Positions 34,355 to 42,573 of a stretch of 64,000 nucleotides of DNA are shown here, in pieces; the stretch's first letter is position 1, and every line of letters starts with the position of its first letter. The position numbers and the translations under genes are program-made. Under the pieces are notes generated by a model. The model was given only the letters and a program-made list of their open reading frames with translations, searched no databases and had not been told where the DNA came from. This DNA comes from Aminobacter sp039907765 (GTDB taxonomy: Bacteria > Pseudomonadota > Alphaproteobacteria > Rhizobiales > Rhizobiaceae), in assembly GCF_039907765.1 (NCBI RefSeq), contig NZ_JARDJI010000001.1:372001-436000 (forward strand), written 5' to 3'.

Positions 34355-35365
34355 ATGCACGACACCGCGACGAAACCGCCCCTGACGATCAGGCTCTGCC
34401 AGCCGCGCGGCTTCTGTGCCGGTGTCGACCGCGCCATCCAGATCGTCGTCCTGGCGCTCAAGAAATACGGCGCGCCCGTCTATGTGCGCCACGAGATCGT
34501 GCACAACCGCTACGTCGTCGAGGGCCTGCAGAACCTGGGTGCGGTGTTCATCGAGGAGCTCAACGAGATCCCCGACGAGCATCACGATGCCCCGGTGGTG
34601 TTTTCCGCCCACGGCGTACCCAAGTCGGTCCCGGCCGATGCCCAGGCACGCAACCTGTTCTATCTGGATGCGACCTGCCCGCTGGTCTCGAAGGTGCACA
34701 AGCAGGCGATGCGCCACCGCCGCCATGGCCGCCACGTGCTGCTGATCGGCCATGCCGGGCATCCCGAGGTGATCGGCACGATGGGGCAGCTGGACGAAGG
34801 CGGCGTGACGCTGATCGAAACCGAGGCCGACGTCCAGAATTTCCAGCCCGCCGATCCCGAGGCGCTCGGCTTCGTGACGCAGACGACGCTGTCGGTCGAG
34901 GACACTGCCGGCATATTGCGGGCGCTGCAGGAGCGTTTTCCCGCTTTGCAGGCACCGGCTGCCGAATCCATTTGCTATGCCACGACCAACCGCCAGGAGG
35001 CGGTCAAGGAAACGGCCCCCGGCGCCGACCTCTACCTGGTCGTGGGTGCGCCCAATTCGTCGAATTCCCGACGCCTGGTCGAGGTCGCCGAGCGGGCCGG
35101 AGCGAAGATGTCGCTGCTGGTTCAGCGCGCGTCGGAGATCCCGTGGAGCGGGGTCGGCGACATCGCTACGCTTGGCCTGTCGGCGGGTGCATCGGCGCCC
35201 GAGATCATAGTCGACGAGATCATCAATGCCTTCCGCGAACGCTTCGACGTGACCGTGGAACTCGCCGTGACGGCAACCGAGACGGAGGACTTTCCGGTGA
35301 TGCGGGCTCTGCGCGACGTGGAACTGACCCCGGCCGACATGGCCTTCGTCAACGGTACGCGCTGA
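34355..35365 (+). CDS. ispH: 4-hydroxy-3-methylbut-2-enyl diphosphate reductase
   Basis: A 336-aa iron-sulfur enzyme that makes IPP and DMAPP in the last step of the MEP pathway. The three cluster Cys contexts are PRGFCAGVDRA, DATCPLVSKVH and ESICYATTNRQEA, with TQTTLSVEDT for the proton-transfer region. Length is normal. Its TGA overlaps the thrB ATG by one base. dxs of the same pathway is at 12493. Confidence 0.97.
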   Translation: MHDTATKPPLTIRLCQPRGFCAGVDRAIQIVVLALKKYGAPVYVRHEIVHNRYVVEGLQNLGAVFIEELNEIPDEHHDAPVVFSAHGVPKSVPADAQARNLFYLDATCPLVSKVHKQAMRHRRHGRHVLLIGHAGHPEVIGTMGQLDEGGVTLIETEADVQNFQPADPEALGFVTQTTLSVEDTAGILRALQERFPALQAPAAESICYATTNRQEAVKETAPGADLYLVVGAPNSSNSRRLVEVAERAGAKMSLLVQRASEIPWSGVGDIATLGLSAGASAPEIIVDEIINAFRERFDVTVELAVTATETEDFPVMRALRDVELTPADMAFVNGTR

Positions 35366-36327
35366 TGGCCGTCTACACGGACGTGACGGAGGGGGAACTC
35401 GAGGCGTTCCTCCGCAACTATCCGGTCGGCGACCTGCTGTCCTACAAGGGCATCGCCGAAGGCACCGAGAATTCCAACTTCCTGCTGCACACGACGACGG
35501 GGTCGTACATCCTGACCCTCTACGAGAAGCGCGTCGAGAAGTCCGATCTGCCGTTCTTCCTCGGCCTGATGCAGCACCTCGCCCACAAGGGCATTTCCTG
35601 TCCGCTGCCGGTGGACGGCAACGATGGCAACGTCATCGGCACACTCGCGGGACGCCCCGCCGTGGTGATCACCTTCCTCGAAGGCATGTGGATGCGCCGG
35701 CCAACGGTCGCGCACTGCCGCGAGGTCGGCAAGGCGCTGGCCGGGATGCACGTCGCCGGCCAGGATTTTGCGATGACGCGCCCGAACGCGCTTGCCATCG
35801 ACGGCTGGCGCAAGCTCTGGGATGCGGCGCGGCCGCGCGCCGACGAGGTGGAGCCGGGCTTGGCCAGGGAAGTGGACGCCGATTTCGCCGAGTTCGAGAA
35901 GGGTTGGCCGAAAGGCCTGCCGTCGGGCGTCATCCACGCCGACCTGTTCCCGGACAACGTCTTCTTCCTCGGCGACGAACTGTCGGGCCTGATCGACTTC
36001 TATTTCGCCTGCAACGACCTCTACGCCTACGATCTCGCCACCTGCCTCAACGCCTGGTGCTTCGAGAAGGATTTTTCCTTCAACCTGACCAAGGGGACGG
36101 CGCTGCTGGACGGCTACCAGAGCGTCAGGCCGCTTAGCGAGGACGAGAAGGCGGCGCTGCCGATCCTGGCGCGCGGTTCGGCGCTGCGCTTCATGCTGAC
36201 GAGGCTCTACGACTGGCTGACCATCCCCGACGGCGGGCTGGTGATGAAGCGCGATCCGATGGAATACATCCGCCGCCTGCGCTTCCACAGGGCGATCCGG
36301 TCGCCGCAGGAATACGGACTGAAATGA
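35365..36327 (+). CDS. thrB: homoserine kinase (ThrB, APH-fold type)
   Basis: A 320-aa kinase that phosphorylates homoserine in threonine synthesis. It is of the aminoglycoside-phosphotransferase fold used by alphaproteobacteria and pseudomonads rather than the GHMP type. Visible: GIAEGTENSNFLLHTTTG near the start, the catalytic loop GVIHADLFPDNVFF and the metal-binding GLIDFYFACND. It overlaps ispH by 1 nt and rnhA by 4 nt. thrC, which uses its product, is at 43881. Confidence 0.96.
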   Translation: MAVYTDVTEGELEAFLRNYPVGDLLSYKGIAEGTENSNFLLHTTTGSYILTLYEKRVEKSDLPFFLGLMQHLAHKGISCPLPVDGNDGNVIGTLAGRPAVVITFLEGMWMRRPTVAHCREVGKALAGMHVAGQDFAMTRPNALAIDGWRKLWDAARPRADEVEPGLAREVDADFAEFEKGWPKGLPSGVIHADLFPDNVFFLGDELSGLIDFYFACNDLYAYDLATCLNAWCFEKDFSFNLTKGTALLDGYQSVRPLSEDEKAALPILARGSALRFMLTRLYDWLTIPDGGLVMKRDPMEYIRRLRFHRAIRSPQEYGLK

Positions 36328-36779
36328 AGCACATCGAGATTTTCACCGACGGCGCCTGCTCGGGCAACCCGGGCCCCGGGGGCTGGGGCGCGATCCTGCG
36401 CTACAACGGCAAGACCAAGGAACTGTCGGGCGGCGAGGCCGAGACCACCAACAATCGCATGGAACTGCTTGCGGCGATCTCGGCGCTGAACGCACTGAAG
36501 GAGCCGTGCGAGATCGATCTGCACACCGACAGCAAATATGTCATGGACGGCATCTCGAAGTGGATCTTCGGCTGGAAGAAGAACGGCTGGAAGACCGCCG
36601 ACAAGAAGCCGGTGAAGAACGGCGAGCTGTGGCAGGCGCTCGACGAGGCCAACAGGCGCCACAAGGTCAAGTGGCACTGGGTCAAGGGCCATGCCGGACA
36701 CCCGGAGAACGAGCGCGCCGACGAACTGGCGCGCGAGGGCATGGCGCCCTTCAAGGGCGGTCGCAGGGCATCCGCCTAG
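36324..36779 (+). CDS. rnhA: ribonuclease HI
   Basis: A 151-aa enzyme that cleaves the RNA strand of RNA-DNA hybrids. The four acidic catalytic residues are visible in FTDGACSGNPGPGGWG (Asp), TNNRMELLAAI (Glu), HTDSKYVMDGI (Asp) and ENERADELARE (Asp), with the His loop GHAGHPEN. Length is typical. It is the last gene of the ispH-thrB-rnhA cluster, coupled to thrB by ATGA. It is convergent with the peroxiredoxin gene. Confidence 0.97.
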   Translation: MKHIEIFTDGACSGNPGPGGWGAILRYNGKTKELSGGEAETTNNRMELLAAISALNALKEPCEIDLHTDSKYVMDGISKWIFGWKKNGWKTADKKPVKNGELWQALDEANRRHKVKWHWVKGHAGHPENERADELAREGMAPFKGGRRASA

Positions 36780-36831
36780 GTCTTGGCCGCCGAAAGGGCG
36801 CGTCGCCTCAAGACGGCGCGCCGGCCGCGTT

Positions 36832-37317
36832 TCAGAGCTGCTCGAGGATGCGCGCCGCGCCCGAATCGACCGCCTGGCCCGGGGCGCCCTCCAGGTTGAG
36901 CTGTGCGACCTTGCCGTCCTCGACGATCATCGAATAGCGCTTCGAGCGCAGGCCCATGCCGTTGGCCGACAGGTCGGTGTCGAGGCCGATGGCACGGGCG
37001 AAATCGCCGCTGCCGTCGGCGAGGAACTGCACCTTGCCCTCGCCGCCGCTGAAGCGTGCCCAGGCGCCCATGACGTGCACGTCGTTGACCGAGACGACGG
37101 CGATGGTGTCGACGCCGCGGGAGACGATGGCATCGAAGTTCTCGATGTAGCCGGGCAGGTGGTTGTTGCTGCAGGTCGGGGTGAACGCGCCCGGCACGGC
37201 GAACAGGACGACCTTCTTGCCGGCGAAGACGTCGTCGGTGTTGAGGCTCTTGGCGCCGTCGGCCGTCATCGTCTTGAACGTGGCCTGGGGCAGCTTTTCG
37301 CCGATCGCAATGGTCAT
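36832..37317 (-). CDS. peroxiredoxin (Prx5 subfamily)
   Basis: A 161-aa thiol peroxidase of the Prx5 (redoxin) group. The peroxidatic Cys motif is PGAFTPTCSNNHLPGY near residue 48, and the later RYSMIVEDGKVAQLNLE is typical. It reduces peroxides with thioredoxin, glutaredoxin or glutathione; no reductase is fused. The ATG at 37317 was chosen with GAGGA just upstream; the frame remains open beyond it, but that extension is repeat-derived sequence. Confidence 0.94.
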   Translation of the reverse strand: MTIAIGEKLPQATFKTMTADGAKSLNTDDVFAGKKVVLFAVPGAFTPTCSNNHLPGYIENFDAIVSRGVDTIAVVSVNDVHVMGAWARFSGGEGKVQFLADGSGDFARAIGLDTDLSANGMGLRSKRYSMIVEDGKVAQLNLEGAPGQAVDSGAARILEQL

Positions 37318-37361
37318 GGTTCCTCGCATGTCGGTTGAAGGTATCGGATCAGACGTCCACC

Positions 37362-37463
37362 GAGCACTTTCGCTTTTCTCGAAACGCGAAAACGCTCCAT
37401 CTCTTTGTTTGGACGCAATTCCGGACGGAAAACCGCTTCGCACTTTTCCTGGAATTGCTCTAG
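37362..37463. repeat. double-hairpin intergenic repeat, copy B (RIME-like)
   Basis: About 102 bp, nearly identical to copy A at 2952-3057, most strongly in the right half (ACGCAATTCCGGACGGAAAA and CACTTTTCCTGGAATTGC). The left hairpin is less perfect than in copy A. It lies upstream of the peroxiredoxin and downstream of the DsbD-domain gene, both on the minus strand, so unlike copy A it is not between convergent genes. Confidence 0.85.
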
Positions 37464-37510
37464 CGCAGATGGCGGCTCAGGCCAACACCCGTCCAGCCCG
37501 AACCGTTGGC

Positions 37511-38320
37511 TCAGGGATAGGGCAGGAAGCCCTCGACCGCAGCAGTCGCCGTCGTCAGCGTATAGGGAATGCCCTTGCCGGTCGGGGGCGCATCCGGGCG
37601 GTCGAGCACCTTGACGGTGAAGGTCAGCTTGCCTGCCTCGGCGTTCCGCTTCGGCACCCCGAACAGGTAGCCGTCCGTGCCGGCAACGAAGAAATCCACG
37701 CCCTCCGGACTTCCCGGCACGTTGGCCACGACCGACAGCATGCCGTCCTCGCCCGGGGTGGGCGTGACGCCGAAATCGGCCTGCGCCGGCGCCGGCAGCG
37801 CCTCAAAGGCTGCTTCCACCAGCGCGATGTCTTCTGGGTTGTCCGGATCGACCGCGGGGTCGACCTGCAACCGGGCCTGCACGGGCACGCAGATCGTCTC
37901 GCAGACCCCGAGGAAGACGTCCGCCTCGATCAGCGAGGGTTCCCCGGGCGAGGGGATGGTGAAGGTCACGGGCAGGCCGACCGGATAGTCGTAGCCGGCC
38001 CAGATCGAGTATCCGTCGTCGTGCCGTTGCGGCGCGGGAAACGACATCTCCACCGCCGACACGTTGCGCGAGGCAGTGACGTCGATCTGCGGCGGCACGC
38101 CGGAATCGCCGGGGTCGCGCCAGTAGGTCTTCCAGCCTGGCTTCAGTTCGATGAACAGCACACCCTGGAGCTTGCCCTCGGCGTCGGGCCTGCCCGCGGT
38201 GACCAGGCGGAAGCGACCGCCTTCGGTCATGCCCCAGTCCGATGCGGAGGAATATGCCGGTGCCGCCGCACCGAACAGGACGAACCCAAGACCGGCGGCA
38301 AGAGTTTTCTGCAGTATCAT
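37511..38320 (-). CDS. secreted protein with DsbD N-terminal-like domain
   Basis: A 269-aa periplasmic protein with a signal peptide (LQKTLAAGLGFVLFGAAAPA, cut near SSASD). It resembles the N-terminal (alpha) domain of thiol:disulfide reductase DsbD: FIELKPGWKTYWRDPGDSG, FPAPQRHDDG and the Cys pair FLGVCETICVPVQA near residue 140. No membrane domain or thioredoxin domain is attached. The membrane partner (CcdA/DsbD beta) is not adjacent. Such stand-alone proteins may move electrons to periplasmic thiols; that is inference. Confidence 0.85.
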   Translation of the reverse strand: MILQKTLAAGLGFVLFGAAAPAYSSASDWGMTEGGRFRLVTAGRPDAEGKLQGVLFIELKPGWKTYWRDPGDSGVPPQIDVTASRNVSAVEMSFPAPQRHDDGYSIWAGYDYPVGLPVTFTIPSPGEPSLIEADVFLGVCETICVPVQARLQVDPAVDPDNPEDIALVEAAFEALPAPAQADFGVTPTPGEDGMLSVVANVPGSPEGVDFFVAGTDGYLFGVPKRNAEAGKLTFTVKVLDRPDAPPTGKGIPYTLTTATAAVEGFLPYP

Positions 38321-38479
38321 GCCCGTGATTTGAACGTGTCGACGTGCAATCGCAATCTGTCACGTCGTCCCTGGGCAATCATATTTCCGTGACGGAATGC
38401 TCCAATCGGAACGCCCCGGGGCCCGGCGCCGCCCCATCCCCATCTTTCAAGACGAAGGGAAACGCGTTACGCTGTCGGC

Positions 38480-39088
38480 ATGGATATTCTGCGCCAGAAA
38501 AAGGGCGCCTCGCGGCGCGGTTTCCTCGACGACCAGTTCCTCATCGCAATGCCCGGGATGAAGGACGACAGGTTCGCGCGCGCCGTCATCTACATCTGCG
38601 CCCACAGCGACGAGGGGGCCATGGGGTTGATCATCAACCAGGTCCAGCCGCTGCTGTTCCCCGACCTCCTGGTGCAGTTGGGCATCCTCGACGAGCAGGA
38701 GGCAATCAGGCTGCCGCTGAAGGCCAAGGACTTCATCGTGCGCAACGGCGGGCCGGTCGATCGCAGCCGCGGCTTTGTCCTGCACACCGACGACTACAAG
38801 GTCGAGTCCTCGCTGCCCGTCTCGGATGCGATCTGCCTCACCGCGACCGTCGACATCCTACGCGCGATCTCGGTCGGGCGCGGGCCGCGCCATGCCCTGA
38901 TGGCGCTCGGCTATTCGGGCTGGGGCGCAGGCCAACTGGAAGGCGAGATCGCCGCCAATGGCTGGCTGACCTGCCCGGCCACGCCGGAACTGCTCTTCGA
39001 CACCGATCTCGACCGCAAATACGACCGCGTGGTGGCTTCGCTCGGGATCGACCTGGCGCGGCTGAGCGGCTCAGCCGGCCACGCCTGA
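38480..39088 (+). CDS. YqgE/AlgH family protein
   Basis: A 202-aa protein of the UPF0301 family. Marks: GFLDDQFLIAMPGMKDDRFA, YICAHSDEGAMGLIINQ, RNGGPVDRSRGFVLH and MALGYSGWGAGQLEGEIAAN. The fold is known but the function is not. AlgH was linked to alginate in Pseudomonas. It is divergent from the DsbD-domain gene. Its last 18 nt overlap the 3' end of the convergent EAL gene. Confidence 0.95.
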   Translation: MDILRQKKGASRRGFLDDQFLIAMPGMKDDRFARAVIYICAHSDEGAMGLIINQVQPLLFPDLLVQLGILDEQEAIRLPLKAKDFIVRNGGPVDRSRGFVLHTDDYKVESSLPVSDAICLTATVDILRAISVGRGPRHALMALGYSGWGAGQLEGEIAANGWLTCPATPELLFDTDLDRKYDRVVASLGIDLARLSGSAGHA

Positions 39089-41965
39089 GCCGGTGGAGAA
39101 CTGCTCCTTCAGGAGCTTCAGCGCCTGATCGCCGGGGACCGGTGCCCCGAACATGAAGCTCTGCACGTACTCGCAGCCCATCTGCCTGAGTTCGAGCGCG
39201 TCGCTTTCGTCCGAGATGCCCTCGGCGACGACCGACAGGCCGAGTTCATGCGCCATGTTGACCATCGACTTGATGAGCACTGCGCGCTTGGGCGAGGTGT
39301 CGTCGACGAAGCTCTTGTCGATCTTGATCGTGTCGAAGGGGAAGCGGGTGAGGTACGAGAGCGACGAATAGCCGGTGCCGAAATCGTCCAGCGACAGGCC
39401 GATGCCGAGCTGCTTGAGCTTGGTCAGGACGTGGTTGGTCTGCTCCGGATTGTCCATGACCAGCGATTCCGTGAGCTCGAGCCGGAAGCAGCGCGGCTTG
39501 AGATTGGCGCGGGCGATGACCGAGCGCACGTCGCTGACGAGGTCGCGGCGGATGAGCTGGCGGCTGGAAAGATTGACCGAAACCGACAGCGGCTGGTCGC
39601 CGATCTGCTTCTGCCATTCCGCCAGGTCCTCGGCGGCGCGTTGCATGGCGAACAGGCCGAGCTGCACGATCAGGCCGCAGCTCTCGGCGACGGGGATGAA
39701 GTCGCCCGGCGGAATGAGGCCGCGGCGCGGGTGGTCCCACCTCAGCAGCGCCTCGAAGCCGGCGACGCTGCCGTCCTCGAGCCGCACGATCGGCTGGTAG
39801 GCAAGCGTGAACTCCTTGCGCTCGATGGCGCGCCGAAGATCCGATTCGAGCTGCAGCCGGTCGGTGCCCACCGTGCGGAAGGCGGGCCGGAAAGGCTCGA
39901 TGCGGTCGCCGCCGAAGCGCTTGGCCTGGTGCATGGCAAGCTCGGCGTCCTTGACCATGTCCTCGGCCGAGGCCTGGGCCGTGGTCCAGGTGATGAGGCC
40001 GACCGACGCGGTAAGCACGATCTCGCGCTTGGCGAAGGTGATCGGTGCCTTGATCGCCTGCTTGATGGCGTCCGCCACGGCGGCGATGCGCGAGGGGTCC
40101 TCCTCGGACAGCAGCATGAGCGCGAACTGGTCGCCGGCGAAACGCGACAGCGAGTCTTTCGGCTTGAGCAGGCGGTGCAGGCGGCGCGCGATGGTCAACA
40201 GGATCGTGTCGCCGGCCGAGATGCCGAGACCGTCATTGACCTGCTTGAAGCGGTCGATGTCGATGACGAACACCGAGGGCCTGACCTTCTCCTCGGTGCG
40301 GGCGATCGAGATGATAGCCTCGAGCCGGTTCATGAACAGCTCGCGGTTGGGCAGGCCGGTGAGGTTGTCGTGCACCGCGTCGTGCAGCAGCCGCTCTTCC
40401 GACTTCTTCTGCTCGGTGACGTCGACCAGCGTGCCGACGCAGCGGATCACCTCGCCGTCGGAGCCGATCACCGGCCGCGCCTTGAGCGAGAACCAGTGGT
40501 AGTGGCCGTCGGCCCCGCGCAGGCGGAAGCTCTGCGAGACGCGGCCGCGACGGTGTTCGAGCACGACGTCGAGGGTAGTGCGGAACGTGTCGCGGTCGTC
40601 GGCATGCAGCACCGGCAGCCAGTTGCGCGCGGCGCCGCCCAGGCTGTTGGCCGGAAGCCCGAGCTGGATGCTGACGTCGGGCCGGGTGACGACGCGGTCA
40701 CGCAGAACGTCCCAGTCCCACACGATGTCGCCCGATCCGGCGATGGCCAGCGCCTGCCGCTCCATGTCGCTGAACAGGCCCTGGTGCAGGGCGCTGCCGG
40801 CGAATGCGTGCTGCATGACGGTGAAGCCGATGAGCAGGATGATGAGGATGAGGCCGCCGCCGAGCGCGGACTGCACGATGTCGTTGTCGAGCACGCCGGT
40901 GATCGCCATCCACGAACCGGCGAGCCAGATGAGCACCATCGCCCAACTGGGAACCAGCATGATGGCCCGGTCGTAGCCGCGGATGCTGAGGTAGACGATG
41001 AGGCCGAGGCCGGTGATGGCGGTCGCCGCGAAGGAGATGCGCGCGATGCCGGCGGCCACGGCCGGATCGATGATGGCGACGCCGGCGATCAGCAGCAGGC
41101 CGACGATCCAGACAAAGGCGCCGTAGCTGAAATGTCCGTGCCACCGGTTGAGGTTGAGGTAGGCGAACAGGAACACCACGAAGGTGCCCGCCAGCGCCAC
41201 CTCGGTGCCCGCGCGCCAGATCTGCTCGCTGCCCGGCGAGACCTCGATGACCTTGTTGAGGAAGCCGAAATCCACGCAGATATAGGCGAGCACCGCCCAG
41301 GCCAGCGCCGCCGTCGCTGGGAACATCGAGGTGCCCTTGACGACGAACAGGATGGTCAGGAACAGCGCCAGCAGGCCGGCGATGCCGATGACGATGCCGC
41401 GGAACAGGGTGTAGGAGTTGACCGTGTCCTTGTAGGATTCCGGATCCCACAGATAGACCTGCGGCAGCTTGGGCGAGGCGAGTTCGGCGATGAAGGTCAC
41501 CACCGTGCCGGGGTTGAGCGTGACGAGGAAGACGTCCGCGTCGCTGCTCTGCTGCCGGTCGAGCGCAAAGCCCTCGCTCGGGGTGATGGAGGCGATCCGG
41601 CTCGAGCCGAGGTCGGGCCAGAACAGCCCCGAACCGACGAGCCGGAAATGCGGCGCGACGATCAGCCGGTCGAGTTGCTGGTCGGTGGTGTTGGCGAGCG
41701 CGAACACGGCCCAGTCGCCGCTCGAACGCTTGTCCTTCGCCTCGACCTCGATGCGGCGGACGATTCCATCCGGGCCGGGAGCCGTCGAAATCTGGAAATT
41801 CTCGCCCTGATTGCGATAAATCTCGACCGCGCCGGTAAGGTTCAGCGCGACATCGTCTCGTGAGATCTTGATTGCCTCCACGGCGGACGCCTGCGACGCC
41901 GCGAGGACGATCGCCACGATCGACAGGACAAACGCAAACAGCGGCGACAGCAGGTGCTTCGACAA
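39071..41965 (-). CDS. 7TM sensor with PAS, degenerate GGDEF and intact-looking EAL domains
   Basis: A 964-aa membrane-bound c-di-GMP protein. Order: signal peptide (1-28), periplasmic sensor (about 30-170), seven transmembrane helices (about 175-405) as in 7TMR-DISM receptors, PAS/PAC (about 430-540), GGDEF (555-710), EAL (725-960). The GGDEF site reads RFAGDQF (608-614), so the catalytic Glu is Gln and cyclase activity is probably lost. The EAL half keeps EALLRW (Glu738), NLSSRQL, ELTES, DDFGTG, KIDKSF, AEG and Q in GCEYVQSF, so phosphodiesterase activity is likely. TTG at 41965 is the preferred start: AAGGG lies 6 nt upstream and it gives a clean signal peptide. It follows the acetyltransferase by 2 bp. 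Confidence 0.9.
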   Translation of the reverse strand: MSKHLLSPLFAFVLSIVAIVLAASQASAVEAIKISRDDVALNLTGAVEIYRNQGENFQISTAPGPDGIVRRIEVEAKDKRSSGDWAVFALANTTDQQLDRLIVAPHFRLVGSGLFWPDLGSSRIASITPSEGFALDRQQSSDADVFLVTLNPGTVVTFIAELASPKLPQVYLWDPESYKDTVNSYTLFRGIVIGIAGLLALFLTILFVVKGTSMFPATAALAWAVLAYICVDFGFLNKVIEVSPGSEQIWRAGTEVALAGTFVVFLFAYLNLNRWHGHFSYGAFVWIVGLLLIAGVAIIDPAVAAGIARISFAATAITGLGLIVYLSIRGYDRAIMLVPSWAMVLIWLAGSWMAITGVLDNDIVQSALGGGLILIILLIGFTVMQHAFAGSALHQGLFSDMERQALAIAGSGDIVWDWDVLRDRVVTRPDVSIQLGLPANSLGGAARNWLPVLHADDRDTFRTTLDVVLEHRRGRVSQSFRLRGADGHYHWFSLKARPVIGSDGEVIRCVGTLVDVTEQKKSEERLLHDAVHDNLTGLPNRELFMNRLEAIISIARTEEKVRPSVFVIDIDRFKQVNDGLGISAGDTILLTIARRLHRLLKPKDSLSRFAGDQFALMLLSEEDPSRIAAVADAIKQAIKAPITFAKREIVLTASVGLITWTTAQASAEDMVKDAELAMHQAKRFGGDRIEPFRPAFRTVGTDRLQLESDLRRAIERKEFTLAYQPIVRLEDGSVAGFEALLRWDHPRRGLIPPGDFIPVAESCGLIVQLGLFAMQRAAEDLAEWQKQIGDQPLSVSVNLSSRQLIRRDLVSDVRSVIARANLKPRCFRLELTESLVMDNPEQTNHVLTKLKQLGIGLSLDDFGTGYSSLSYLTRFPFDTIKIDKSFVDDTSPKRAVLIKSMVNMAHELGLSVVAEGISDESDALELRQMGCEYVQSFMFGAPVPGDQALKLLKEQFSTGSGVAG

Positions 41966-41967
41966 GT

Positions 41968-42564
41968 TCAGCCCTTCGTGATGACGGCCTGCGGGTCGTC
42001 CGCGATCAGCGCGTAAAGATAGTGGTCGTGCCATTCGCCGTTGATCCGCAGATAGGATCGCAGAAGTCCTTCGCGCCGGAATCCGGCTTTTTCAAGCACG
42101 CGTACGGAGCGAGTGTTCTCCGGGATACAGGCAGCCTCGATCCGGTGCAATCTCAGCGTATCGAAGGCATGCCTTGCTAGCAGGCGGACGGCGTCCAGCA
42201 TCAGGCCCTGGCCGGCATAGCGCTCGCCGATCCAGTAGCCGATGTGGCCGGTCTGGGCGACGCCGTAGCGTATGTTGCCGAGCGTGATGCCGCCGACGAG
42301 CTTGCCGCCGGCGTTTTCGTAGATGAAGAAGGCCGCCGAGGTTCCCTGGACGTTGTCGTCCTGGTAGCGGGCGAGGCGGACGCGCCACGCCGAGCGGTCG
42401 AGTTCATCGGGCGCCCAGCTCGGCTCCCAGGGCACGAGGAAGGACCGGCTTTCGGCGCGCAGCGTCGCCCATTCGTGATAGTCGCGCGAGACCGGCATGC
42501 GCAGCGTAACGCGCTCGCCTTTCAGCGCCGGCGCTTCGCGGCGGAAGAACGGGAGCGAAAGCAT
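41968..42564 (-). CDS. GNAT family N-acetyltransferase (RimJ/RimL type)
   Basis: A 198-aa acetyltransferase. Seen: LKGERVTLRMP at the start, GGITLGNIRYGVAQTGHIGYW, the acetyl-CoA loop RYAGQGLMLDAVRLL and RIEAACIPENTRSVRVLEKAGF. Relatives acetylate N-termini of ribosomal proteins, but the group is broad and the substrate is unknown. It lies between the M16 protease (9 bp) and the EAL gene (2 bp), all on one strand and likely one transcript. Confidence 0.93.
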   Translation of the reverse strand: MLSLPFFRREAPALKGERVTLRMPVSRDYHEWATLRAESRSFLVPWEPSWAPDELDRSAWRVRLARYQDDNVQGTSAAFFIYENAGGKLVGGITLGNIRYGVAQTGHIGYWIGERYAGQGLMLDAVRLLARHAFDTLRLHRIEAACIPENTRSVRVLEKAGFRREGLLRSYLRINGEWHDHYLYALIADDPQAVITKG

Positions 42565-42573
42565 GCCGCAAGC

